Assembly: GCF_000758325.1 (NCBI RefSeq)
Contig: NZ_CP009459.1
Span: 496,001 to 560,000 of the forward strand
DNA from: Cedecea neteri
Lineage (GTDB): Bacteria; Pseudomonadota; Gammaproteobacteria; Enterobacterales; Enterobacteriaceae
Length of the DNA stretch: 64,000 bases
Direction: 5' to 3'
Part shown: piece by piece, positions 7,291 through 16,246 of the stretch
Position numbering within the stretch: the stretch's first letter is position 1
Layout: each line of letters starts with the position of its first letter
Translations under genes and position numbers: made by a program
Notes under the pieces: generated by a model
Told to the model about the DNA's origin: nothing
What the model saw: only the letters and a program-made list of their open reading frames with translations
The model's database searches: none

Positions 7291-9289
7291 GCAACTAGTA
7301 TTACATAATTTTCGCGTATTTTGCGGCACACACACCATCGATCTGGCTCCCAGAAAGCGTCCGCATGAAGTAAACCCTCGCCCGATTGTTCTATTTGGTG
7401 GTTTAAATGGTGCAGGGAAAACATCTATTTTGTCGGCAATTCGACTGGCACTGTATGGGCGTTTAGCATTTGGCTCGGCAATGCACGAGCAGGAGTATGT
7501 TGAACAACTCGGTGCACTGGTGCACAACGGGACGTATACAGCAGAGCGCCCAGATGAGGCCGCAGTAGAACTGACCTTTACCTACAACCAAAACGGCCAT
7601 GAGACTGAATTCACCGTCACGCGTAGCTGGAAGAAAGGAAAGAAAGATCGTCTCTCTTTGCAGCAGGATGGACAACCGCGTAGTGAGCTCAGTTATGACC
7701 AGTGCCAGGGTTTTTTGAATGAATTAATTCCTCACGGTGTTGCCGATCTTTTCTTTTTTGATGGAGAGAAGATTGCAGAGCTGGCGGAAGATGAATCCGG
7801 CAATATTCTGCGTACAGCGGTGCGTCGCTTGTTGGGACTGGATCTGATCGCCAGACTGCAAAATGATCTGATGATTTTTGTCAAAAAACAGCAAACCTCG
7901 CAGTTAGGTGGCCCCCAGCAACAGCAGATCGAAGCGCTTGAGACGAAGATTAAAACGCTTGCCGGTCAGGCAGAGAAATTGCTGGAAGAGGCCGATTTCG
8001 TAAACTCGCGGATTGAATTTTTATCCCAGGACATTATTCGCCATGAGGGATTGTTAAATGCGCAGGGCGGCGCATTTGCCCAGACCAAAGCACAGGAAAA
8101 ACAGAAAGTTGAAACGCTGCTCAAAGAAAAAGAACGTCTGGAAAAAGCGTTACGACAGGAATGCGATGGATCGTTGCCCTATGCGTTAGCGCCTAATACG
8201 TTGTCGCGGCTGCTGGAAAAAATTGCCAATGAAGCACAGATCAAACAGGCGAAAAATTTTGAGGCGGAGTTAAATCAATTTTTAACTCAACTAAAAAATG
8301 ATATCGCGTTCCGTTCCAGCAGTGAGAGCAGTACCAGAGCCATCACTACCGAAGCGATTACCAATAATTTGGACTCATATATGGCAGCGAAACCAAAAGG
8401 TGATTTGCTGTTTGATATTTCTGAACGTGAAGCCGGTATGCTACAGCAGTCCATTGAGCAGGATAGCAAAAAGGCATGGCAGCGTTTTGATATGTACCGC
8501 CATCAATTAGCGGATATTGAACAACAACTGGAGCAGGCCGCTGCTAACATTGCTCGTGCCCCGGAAGACGAGCAGTTAATGGATCTCTTTGCAGCATTAC
8601 GCGAGCTCGATCATAAGCGTGAAAAACAGCGGCAAAAATACCGCTCACTACTGGAAGAGGCTAAACGGACGAAACAGCAGCAACTGGACTGTGTTCGCCA
8701 GGTACAGAAAGCACATGACATCAAGCGTAGCCAATATGGTCTTAGCAGTGCATTTAAAAATGCACAGGAGACCATTAACCTGCTCGATTACTACAGCGAT
8801 GTACTAACGCAGGCGCGAGTGAAAAAATTATCTGCTAACTTTGAAATTGCCTACCACAAGCTGGCTCGTAAAGAGGATTTACAGCTTAATGCGCACATAA
8901 ATCCACAGACATTTGATGTTGAACTGGTGGATGAAAAGGGTTCGGTGATTAATCGTAAGCTGCTTTCTGCGGGTGAAAAGCAGATTTATGCGATTGCCAT
9001 TCTTGAGGCGCTGGCAAAAACCTCTGGGCGGGATTTCCCGGTGATTATTGATACGCCGTTAGGGCGTCTGGATTCTCAGCATCGGGATAAGTTGATTAAT
9101 CATTATTTCCCGGAGGCCAGCCATCAGGTTGTGCTGTTGTCCACCGATACAGAAGTAGACGAGCGTTATTTCGTCGATCAGCTGCGTGATGATATTTCTC
9201 ATGCTTATGAGATTGTGTTTAATGCGCATACCAAATCATCTGCGCTGAAACCTGGCTATTTCTGGGAACTAACTAAGGAGGCTGTTTGA
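7274..9289 (+). CDS. dndD: DndD, SMC/Rad50-like ATPase of DNA phosphorothioation
   Basis: A 671-residue ABC-type ATPase, thought to power DNA nicking or opening during sulfur insertion. Walker A GGLNGAGKTS is at about residues 42-51. A long coiled-coil middle (roughly 190-500, rich in E, K and Q) follows. The C-terminal half-site has LSAGEKQ (about 564, ABC signature) and VIIDTPLGRLD (about 590, Walker B and D-loop). The start at 7274 is chosen for its GAGGAAA ribosome site; it overlaps the dndC end by 17 bases. The downstream dndE start shares a base with the dndD stop. Length and layout are normal for DndD. Confidence 0.96.
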   Translation: MNVLIKQLVLHNFRVFCGTHTIDLAPRKRPHEVNPRPIVLFGGLNGAGKTSILSAIRLALYGRLAFGSAMHEQEYVEQLGALVHNGTYTAERPDEAAVELTFTYNQNGHETEFTVTRSWKKGKKDRLSLQQDGQPRSELSYDQCQGFLNELIPHGVADLFFFDGEKIAELAEDESGNILRTAVRRLLGLDLIARLQNDLMIFVKKQQTSQLGGPQQQQIEALETKIKTLAGQAEKLLEEADFVNSRIEFLSQDIIRHEGLLNAQGGAFAQTKAQEKQKVETLLKEKERLEKALRQECDGSLPYALAPNTLSRLLEKIANEAQIKQAKNFEAELNQFLTQLKNDIAFRSSSESSTRAITTEAITNNLDSYMAAKPKGDLLFDISEREAGMLQQSIEQDSKKAWQRFDMYRHQLADIEQQLEQAAANIARAPEDEQLMDLFAALRELDHKREKQRQKYRSLLEEAKRTKQQQLDCVRQVQKAHDIKRSQYGLSSAFKNAQETINLLDYYSDVLTQARVKKLSANFEIAYHKLARKEDLQLNAHINPQTFDVELVDEKGSVINRKLLSAGEKQIYAIAILEALAKTSGRDFPVIIDTPLGRLDSQHRDKLINHYFPEASHQVVLLSTDTEVDERYFVDQLRDDISHAYEIVFNAHTKSSALKPGYFWELTKEAV

Positions 9290-9642
9290 TGCTCCCGAAT
9301 CGAATGGTGCTTAGTCGTCAGACTGAAGACCAGCTCAAGAAGTTAAAAGGATATACTGGGATCACGCCCAATGTAGCTGCTCGGCTGGCATTTTTCCGCT
9401 CGGTGGAGAGTGAGTTTCGTTATTCGCCTGAGCGGGATAGTAAGAAGCTGGATGGCTCTCTGGTGCTGGATAAAATAACGTGGCTGGGGGAAACATTGCA
9501 GACTACAGAATTGGTATTGAAGATGCTTTATCCTAAGCTCGACCAAAAATTGATAATTAAAGCATGGGCAGCACATGTTGAGGATGGAATCGCTTCAGTT
9601 AGAAACCATCGAAATTTAAAAGACTTTTTAATTTCATTGTAA
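9289..9642 (+). CDS. dndE: DndE, DNA-binding subunit of the phosphorothioation complex
   Basis: A 117-residue protein matching DndE in size and pattern (LSRQTEDQLKKLKGYTGITPNV at the start, ARLAFFRSVESE, LDGSLVLDK, then a helical C-terminus). DndE folds like a ribbon-helix-helix-related tetramer and binds nicked DNA; with DndC and DndD it forms the modification complex. Its ATG begins on the last base of the dndD stop (TGATG), so it is translationally coupled. It is the last recognised member of the modification operon; a further membrane-protein gene follows after 49 bp. Confidence 0.95.
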   Translation: MLPNRMVLSRQTEDQLKKLKGYTGITPNVAARLAFFRSVESEFRYSPERDSKKLDGSLVLDKITWLGETLQTTELVLKMLYPKLDQKLIIKAWAAHVEDGIASVRNHRNLKDFLISL

Positions 9643-9691
9643 TGATAACTATTATGCCAGTGCGTTATGCACTGGTAATTAAGGAAATAAA

Positions 9692-10312
9692 ATGGAAATT
9701 ACTTTTGAGCAGATTAAAGAACTAACAGAAATAGTTACCAGCAAAGATTGGGTAGATTACGTGACCTCCATAGGGAGTTTAATTAGCTCTGTGGTAATAA
9801 TACTTTTAACCTGTTATATTTTTTTTAAAACACCTAATCAAACTGCTCGTAGCAAAATTTATGAAAAAGAAGTTGAGCTACTATATAAAGCCTTCGATTG
9901 TTTTTGCCTATTTTCCGATGCTGTAGGGTTATATGCCTCGAACAAACACAGAAAGTATAAAACATTGAGCGATCCTGGTAGTAAACCATTAGAGGGAAGC
10001 TTTAGTGATAAAGAAAAAGAGTCCTCTGAAAAGGTTTACCCTGCTTTTAAAGAACAAAACATGGCTTCCAGCCTCTTACTATCAATAGGCGCTTTTGAAC
10101 CTAAAAAATGTGTAGATAGTTATAAGGAAAAAACCGTAGAACTAAGGAAACTTATAATAGATCTTGAAACAAGCGATGAAAATCAAAATACTGAAAAATG
10201 CAAGGAGATTTCAGGTCAAATTGAAAAAATAAGAAAGGAATTAGACACGATAAAAAACTGTTTTTTCAATAAGATAAGAGATTTTAAGGACGAGATAAAA
10301 AAACAAATTTAA
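9692..10312 (+). CDS. Unknown single-pass membrane protein downstream of dndE
   Basis: A 206-residue protein of unrecognised family. One strong membrane helix lies at about residues 27-46 (GSLISSVVIILLTCYIFF). A long charged, largely helical C-terminal part ends in coiled coil (residues about 150-206, many K and E). It follows dndE by 49 bp on the same strand, has a good ribosome site (TAAGGAAATAAA-ATG) and is followed by a bidirectional terminator. It therefore probably belongs to the dnd transcript. Composition is AT-rich compared with dndBCDE, suggesting later recruitment. Known Dnd systems do not need such a subunit, so it may be cargo, a membrane tether or an added defence component. Confidence 0.65.
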   Translation: MEITFEQIKELTEIVTSKDWVDYVTSIGSLISSVVIILLTCYIFFKTPNQTARSKIYEKEVELLYKAFDCFCLFSDAVGLYASNKHRKYKTLSDPGSKPLEGSFSDKEKESSEKVYPAFKEQNMASSLLLSIGAFEPKKCVDSYKEKTVELRKLIIDLETSDENQNTEKCKEISGQIEKIRKELDTIKNCFFNKIRDFKDEIKKQI

Positions 10313-10313
10313 C

Positions 10314-10338
10314 AAAATGGGGGGATACCCCATTTTTA
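10314..10338. terminator. Bidirectional terminator between dnd and dpt operons
   Basis: ATGGGG-GGATA-CCCCAT with an A run on the left and a T run on the right. It lies 1 bp after the plus-strand gene and 9 bp after the minus-strand gene, so it can end both converging transcripts. Confidence 0.85.
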
Positions 10339-10346
10339 TATAAAAA

Positions 10347-11168
10347 TTATAAATCAAAGAAATTTTTATCTATTTCATAAATTTCATATGTACTTACCTT
10401 CGCAACCCCCATGCCATTTTGGACTAAATATTCACATAACTGTTCACCATCAACAAGAGTGATGTTCATGCCTTGTGCTTTTTCCGAACTATTAATTGCC
10501 TGTTCGGTAAAACATGAAGATGAAAAAAACACCCCTTTATGTGCTCCTTTTTGGTTCATCGAACCAATAAACTCTCTAATTTCGCTAGGTGGTACCTTTT
10601 TACTATTATATCTTTTAGCTTGGATATATATTTTTTCCAAACCTAATTTATCTTCATTAATAATGCCATCTATGCCCTCATCCCCAGCGCCACCAACAAC
10701 CTTGCCTGCCTCAGACTCGTGCCACCCATAACCCATTTTTAATAAAAGTGTAACAACAAGTCTCTCAAAGAAAGCTGGATCCGAAGAATTAATAGCATCA
10801 AGCAATTGTTCTTTAATAGTTTTAATATGCTCAATATACTTCCCATGAATTATCTCTTCAGGTAGTTGATCTTTTGTTACCTTTTCAATTTTAAGAGGGC
10901 TAGCATTTGATGCTTGTCCCTGCCATAGGTCGTATAATGGCTTTGATTGCCCTACAGATTTAACCTCAATAAATATTTTTCGTGGAGATGCACTAGGAAA
11001 ATCAATGCCATAGCAATGTTTTCTAATTTCCCCCCGAACTACTGCCACAGGATCTTTTGCACCAAATGAATAATACTCTTTATTTATAATGCAATCATAA
11101 ATATCCTTATGTGACAAAGGTTTTCCATGTTCCTTTAATACATTTACGATAGCTTCAATAATCGTCAT
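10347..11168 (-). CDS. Winged-helix (HARE-HTH-like) plus Mrr-type restriction endonuclease
   Basis: A 273-residue two-domain protein. Residues 1-70 resemble the HARE-HTH/restriction-system winged helix (TIIEAIVNVLKEHGKPLSHKDIY). Residues about 130-260 are an Mrr-cat endonuclease fold: FFERLVVTLLLKMGYG, then GDEGIDG (162-168) and QAKR (183-186), the D-(D/E/Q)xK active-site pattern of the PD-(D/E)XK superfamily. It is the fourth gene of the dptFGH operon: its ATG overlaps the dptH stop as ATGA, so translation is coupled. Mrr-family enzymes usually cut modified DNA. Here it may cut unmodified DNA with DptFGH, or read phosphorothioates. The role is inferred. Confidence 0.85.
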   Translation of the reverse strand: MTIIEAIVNVLKEHGKPLSHKDIYDCIINKEYYSFGAKDPVAVVRGEIRKHCYGIDFPSASPRKIFIEVKSVGQSKPLYDLWQGQASNASPLKIEKVTKDQLPEEIIHGKYIEHIKTIKEQLLDAINSSDPAFFERLVVTLLLKMGYGWHESEAGKVVGGAGDEGIDGIINEDKLGLEKIYIQAKRYNSKKVPPSEIREFIGSMNQKGAHKGVFFSSSCFTEQAINSSEKAQGMNITLVDGEQLCEYLVQNGMGVAKVSTYEIYEIDKNFFDL

Positions 11169-14100
11169 TTAACTAACTCCCAAAATGCACGATCCCGCAT
11201 TTTCTTAACCCGCTTATCTCCATCCACATACAGGCTAAAATGCTTCTCAAGCTGCCGAATCTGTCCCATCAAAGACTCCTGCTCACCTTTATCATCGACG
11301 TTAAATACCGCCTTAATATCCGCATTCCTAATCTCAGAAACACGATGGATCACCCATGTCAAAATATAGGAAGCATAATTATTTTCCCCGGTCTTAAAGT
11401 GAGTAATCTCCTGCGTTGACAGGATCGCACCAACACCATACTCACGGCCTTCTTTAAGGATCTTACGCAGGCTGGAAAAATCCTGACGCATAAAGTTATC
11501 GGCTTCGTCCACCAGAATCATTTTGGTGAGCTGACGATAATTCCCCCGCACCACCGGTTTACCGCGCTTTTGCATCTGAGCGTAAAACAGATCCAGCGTA
11601 AGTGCGACTACCAGGTTTTGCACTTCTGGCGGGTAACCAGCCAGTTCGATCACGGTGACGCCGTCAATCAATTCGTACAAGCTGGTCATCTTCTCCGGGT
11701 TAGTCTCGAATATCTTGTAACGCGCCAGTTTAGAAAGTGCTGCGTAAAGCGAATCTTCTTCAACCTTCTCCTGAGCGAGGAAGCGCTGCCATACATCTTC
11801 AATCGTCGGTGCAGTTCTTGACCATGTTGTCGGATCTTCCGGCGAAATACCTGCCGCTTCGTAGCATTCTAAAATTAGATTTTCTAATTTGAGCTGCTGC
11901 TTATGCCCCAGCCCATAAGCTTTCGCCATCGTTTCAGATAGTCCACCAGCAGTGTGGATTGGTAGCATTGGCGTGTCGCCAAACAGAGATAAGGGGTTGT
12001 AAGGCAGCTTAAATAACTTGTACTTTTTAGCACCCGTAGCATCAAGAAAAGCCTCATCCACATAGTCTGATTTATAGTCGAAGATCAGCAAACCGATAGA
12101 TTTACCATCAACGTTACAGGACTGATTACGCATCAATTGTGTGACCAGCGATTTAGTAAACTGGGTTTTACCGGTGCCCATCGTTCCAATAATGCCGGTA
12201 TTGGTATTCATGAACTTCGCGGTGTTGGTTGGCTCCCAATGTAACGGGCTCTGACGCGCAGCATCATGACCAAACAGGATCTGTAATGGAGTATCGCTAA
12301 TATCCGGAATCGCCACCGGTACAACAGGCTGTAACGACTCTGGTTCCGAAATGGACTGTGCAGTAGTCGGCGTTGTGACTTCTACCACGACTTCGGGTTG
12401 TGACGGACTGGCATCACACTCTGACTTAAGCCGGTATTTTTCCGGCACCCGATAACGTTCAGCCAGCAGTGGTTCATCCCCCTGCGCAGCAATCAGCGAA
12501 GGCAGCAGTGAATAAGGAATTTCGATCTGTAAGATATTCTCCGCTGTCTCTTTATAAGAGAGATCGAAACAGGTTGCGCTGTCCACATGCGCCACGACGA
12601 AGCCGTCCACATAGTCGGCCAACTCACCTAACTGATAGTCGCCCGTTAACCACCATTCGCGTCGATCCAGCAAGGGAGTCAGTTTGTTGCTGTCCAGCAC
12701 ACCGTACAGACGCAGTTTCTCCACTTGCATCAACACCTGACGAATAAAGAGTGCCCGATACAGCTGTGATGCCAGCGTTTGTGGTTCCAGAATGTCCTGC
12801 TGTAAATAACGTTTCAGCTCACGAGCCTGTTGGCCTGCATAGCTGTAGTCAGGCCGCGCCCCGGTTTTAACTTCCAGCGGTAACAGATAGAGGCGGTTTT
12901 CTTTGAAACCCACAAAGAGCACATCATCAGAGATCGCGCCGTTACGATAACCCTGTAAATTTCTCGATAAATCGCTCTCTTTCATTTTCAGCCCGACATT
13001 GCCGGACACACGGATCATTTCGGCCACCGATAACGGAATCCAGCAAATGTCGGACTGGTGCAACATAGATTGCACAAATTTGTACGCACCTATAATGCCG
13101 TGCTTCTCTTTACGCTCTCTTTCATTGGAGCGCAGCATTTTCAGCAGCCATTCGCCGTTAAAGGCATTAAATTCAGCCAGCAAATGCTGACTATCAACAG
13201 CAGGTTGCCCTGACTGTCTTCCGGTCTGGAGCAACCTCAGGAACAAATCAACCTGCTTCGTGACGGTGACGGCATCGTAGCCTGCGCAACTGGTGTACTG
13301 GTCAGAATAGTGGATAAGCACCACATCTTTCTGACTGGTAAAAAAGTCGAGAGTGACTTTTGGATCAATAATGGTGGTCCAGAGCGCGCTATTGTAGGAG
13401 TAATTGAGCAGCTGTTTAAAATTGCCGCTCACAGCCAGACCGATCCCTTGTCCATGATACTGGCTGTTGCTTTGACGTGCAGGTTGCCACAGGCAGCCAA
13501 TTAGTCGGGCAAGACGCAGGGCGTAGTAGGACTCAGTATCCACATCACGCAGTCCAAACGCGGTAAAGTAAGCATCCCCCTGCGTTTCGGCACCTTCCCC
13601 AGCGATCAATCCATGACACAATACCCCGCTGGACGCATCTTCAATGCGGATCTGGCGACAATCCACCGGTGCTGTATTGGTGAAAAATGCCAGATGTGCA
13701 TAGGCAAGCTTGTCGCTTTCTGACGGCAGGACAAACTTGCTGAACGTTAACCGGCTACGCAGCAGATCAATCAGCATATCGGCTTCCGCACGCCATACAC
13801 CGCTGTTCAGATCGAGATCGTTTTTAAGCTGCTCATAGCTTCCACTTTCGGCAAAGTGATCGAACATATTGGGTAGCAAACGTTCATCGTAGCAGTTCAC
13901 ATGCACCGAAATAGCTTGTTCTTTTTCCAGCTTAAAATATTCAACTAATCCCAAAAAAAGTTCTTTAGCATTACCCTGATTAATAGCATTGATAATCAAT
14001 GCATTGTTACCAGCGCTCTGGAACAATAGAGCGTAGGCGTCCGTGAACTCATTAAGTTTGTCTTTTACCAGACGCTTAATGTAGTCATGACTAACCTGTC

Positions 14101-16246
14101 GCTGAGGAACTACATCAATCCAGAAGCGGTTCTCCTCCACAGGCTGTAGTTGCGCGTATTCATGCTCACTGTGATAAACAAACGGCATTAAGCCAGAAAC
14201 CATCAAGCGATCAAGAGTGACCGGCGGTAATGTGGCAAATGAAGCCGAATCGTGCTGTTCCGACTCTGCAACGATAGTTTCTGTCAATTGTAGATGGTAG
14301 GCCAACACTAATGGGTGCAGTGGTGAGAGACGCTCATGGATATCATTGCGGCAGATCCCCAGATGCAGAAGACGTTTCTCCTGCGCTGTCAGCGCTCTGC
14401 TCTGGCCGATTTGCTTGAGTGACTGTTCAAACGTAGTAACAATGTAGCTGACCAGTGTGCGATATTCCGTTGACCACGACACCAGACTCGGTAGGGTGTT
14501 ACGACGATAATAGTAGGCAAATAACCGCTCGTAGGCGTTATGAAGATCGGGGTAGCTGGTAAGAAGTTCATCCAGCGCAAACTCGCTATCGCCACTTCCC
14601 GTACCCAGCAGACGTTGCTCAATTAATGAAGCTTCCAGTATCAACAACTGCTGGCGTACACCGACGACCTTGTGTTCGGTATTATCGAGTATGATGCGCC
14701 CTTTTAGTCGGTTCCAGGTTGCATTGCCCTCTTCTTTGAACAACCTATTGAAACGACTTTGGTCAAAAAGCAGCGGCAGCGTTAGCCCTTCTTCTGCTCC
14801 CGGCCCCTCGATGTTAAACGACAGACGGGAATCACCGGAAACGAGTGCAAACTGAACCAAGTCACTTTGATTTACCAGCGTCTCAAAATCCACCTGAGCA
14901 TAATGCTGGCAGTCGATGTCTTCGCTCTCGTCATCCAACATACAGGTTAGGTTGCCAGACTCGGCAATACGCAGCGTGTTATCTTCCAGTTGCAGTGTTA
15001 TTTGTTCTTTACCTGGCTCAACGCGGTAGCAGTGCTGAATATCGTTTAGCCAGAATTGTCCCTGCTCGACCAACAACAGGCGAAATTTATACTCTTCGGC
15101 TGAATTATTGCGGTTGGTCAGTTCGAGACTAAAGAAGCAGGGATGCCCGTCAAAAGGCACCGATGCCATAATGCGAGAAGTCTTGCCTCCCGCCCGGTTA
15201 GTACGCCAGAAAGATGTATTCTTTAACTGGCGGTTATGGGCAATCTTTATCTGGTTATCCTGAAGATCATTACCCTGAAAACTAAACTCCAGCTCAGCCT
15301 TTGATTGCCCTGGCTGCACCTGCACCAGTAGGCTGATGTCACGCTTGCCCGCCTTACTGGCACTTTTTGCTCGTAGCCAAATTTCGCCGTTTTCGACGGA
15401 GACATTCTCCAGCACTAGTTTTTGTTCGCTGTTCTGCTCTTTTTCTTTCCTGTAGTCAGAGAAATCTAGCTCACGCCAGTCGCCTTTATCGTAAAAATGC
15501 TCCTGAATGAATTTTGTACTGAATTCAGGTAGTACATTCTCCAGCTGTCCGCTGTAGCGTTCAACGCAGTCTTCTATCTGGCGATATAATTTCCGGTTTT
15601 CATTCAGTCGGGTGCGTAGCTGCTTCTGGCTATAGTTCAGTAGTTCATCATCTTTAAACAGATGAAGCTCAGAGAAATCCAGATTGCCATCATCCAGCAA
15701 GCGATACAGCGACGAGAAACCAAATACGGTCGCGCCTTCATCCAATACCGTCGCCAGTTGATCCTCCAGCAAACAGCGGGACAATTCCGAACGGTTACCA
15801 TTAGTAGTAATGAGCTTTTCCAGTTGATGACTGAAAGTTTGTGGGTACCAAATAGCATCCGGTGCAGCTACGTCTTTCGTGCTGTTAATCAGGGTATCGA
15901 GCATACTGTTATGAATAATCAACAGCGCTGTTTGGGCAAAAACGCCGCTGCGCCCTGCAACTTCATCGCGCAAATGAGAAATGTAATTTTCTGTGAATGC
16001 TGGGGCCTCAGCTCCGTGCAGTACAGGAATAAGCTGAACACCATTGTAGAGGAGGCAATCAATATATTGCCCTGGCGCTATTTCCAACTGATTGCCGTCC
16101 GCCAGAGAGACGAATGCTTCCCACAGTTTTAGGGCATTATCGGGATCGGGAGATTTGAACTGGAAGCGCTCGCCGGGCTGAATGATGCCACCTACCCATT
16201 CAATAAAAGTTTCTGCCAGATAGGTTTCATACTGTTTTGCGGACAT
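11165..16246 (-). CDS. dptH: DptH (DndH), large ATPase of phosphorothioation-dependent restriction
   Basis: A protein of about 1,693 residues. The C-terminal third is a HerA/FtsK-like ATPase: Walker A IIGTMGTGKTQF around residue 1,350, and MILVDEADNF (Walker B) about 210 residues later, followed by a sensor region with LSTQEITHF. The long N-terminal part has no motif I recognise. DptF, DptG and DptH together damage DNA lacking the phosphorothioate mark. The start at 16246 (MSAKQYETYL) is preferred to 16267 because GGAG lies eight bases upstream; it then overlaps the end of dptG by 20 bases. The downstream endonuclease gene overlaps by four. Alternative domains that cut DNA were not seen within DptH itself. 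Confidence 0.93.
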   Translation of the reverse strand: MSAKQYETYLAETFIEWVGGIIQPGERFQFKSPDPDNALKLWEAFVSLADGNQLEIAPGQYIDCLLYNGVQLIPVLHGAEAPAFTENYISHLRDEVAGRSGVFAQTALLIIHNSMLDTLINSTKDVAAPDAIWYPQTFSHQLEKLITTNGNRSELSRCLLEDQLATVLDEGATVFGFSSLYRLLDDGNLDFSELHLFKDDELLNYSQKQLRTRLNENRKLYRQIEDCVERYSGQLENVLPEFSTKFIQEHFYDKGDWRELDFSDYRKEKEQNSEQKLVLENVSVENGEIWLRAKSASKAGKRDISLLVQVQPGQSKAELEFSFQGNDLQDNQIKIAHNRQLKNTSFWRTNRAGGKTSRIMASVPFDGHPCFFSLELTNRNNSAEEYKFRLLLVEQGQFWLNDIQHCYRVEPGKEQITLQLEDNTLRIAESGNLTCMLDDESEDIDCQHYAQVDFETLVNQSDLVQFALVSGDSRLSFNIEGPGAEEGLTLPLLFDQSRFNRLFKEEGNATWNRLKGRIILDNTEHKVVGVRQQLLILEASLIEQRLLGTGSGDSEFALDELLTSYPDLHNAYERLFAYYYRRNTLPSLVSWSTEYRTLVSYIVTTFEQSLKQIGQSRALTAQEKRLLHLGICRNDIHERLSPLHPLVLAYHLQLTETIVAESEQHDSASFATLPPVTLDRLMVSGLMPFVYHSEHEYAQLQPVEENRFWIDVVPQRQVSHDYIKRLVKDKLNEFTDAYALLFQSAGNNALIINAINQGNAKELFLGLVEYFKLEKEQAISVHVNCYDERLLPNMFDHFAESGSYEQLKNDLDLNSGVWRAEADMLIDLLRSRLTFSKFVLPSESDKLAYAHLAFFTNTAPVDCRQIRIEDASSGVLCHGLIAGEGAETQGDAYFTAFGLRDVDTESYYALRLARLIGCLWQPARQSNSQYHGQGIGLAVSGNFKQLLNYSYNSALWTTIIDPKVTLDFFTSQKDVVLIHYSDQYTSCAGYDAVTVTKQVDLFLRLLQTGRQSGQPAVDSQHLLAEFNAFNGEWLLKMLRSNERERKEKHGIIGAYKFVQSMLHQSDICWIPLSVAEMIRVSGNVGLKMKESDLSRNLQGYRNGAISDDVLFVGFKENRLYLLPLEVKTGARPDYSYAGQQARELKRYLQQDILEPQTLASQLYRALFIRQVLMQVEKLRLYGVLDSNKLTPLLDRREWWLTGDYQLGELADYVDGFVVAHVDSATCFDLSYKETAENILQIEIPYSLLPSLIAAQGDEPLLAERYRVPEKYRLKSECDASPSQPEVVVEVTTPTTAQSISEPESLQPVVPVAIPDISDTPLQILFGHDAARQSPLHWEPTNTAKFMNTNTGIIGTMGTGKTQFTKSLVTQLMRNQSCNVDGKSIGLLIFDYKSDYVDEAFLDATGAKKYKLFKLPYNPLSLFGDTPMLPIHTAGGLSETMAKAYGLGHKQQLKLENLILECYEAAGISPEDPTTWSRTAPTIEDVWQRFLAQEKVEEDSLYAALSKLARYKIFETNPEKMTSLYELIDGVTVIELAGYPPEVQNLVVALTLDLFYAQMQKRGKPVVRGNYRQLTKMILVDEADNFMRQDFSSLRKILKEGREYGVGAILSTQEITHFKTGENNYASYILTWVIHRVSEIRNADIKAVFNVDDKGEQESLMGQIRQLEKHFSLYVDGDKRVKKMRDRAFWELVK

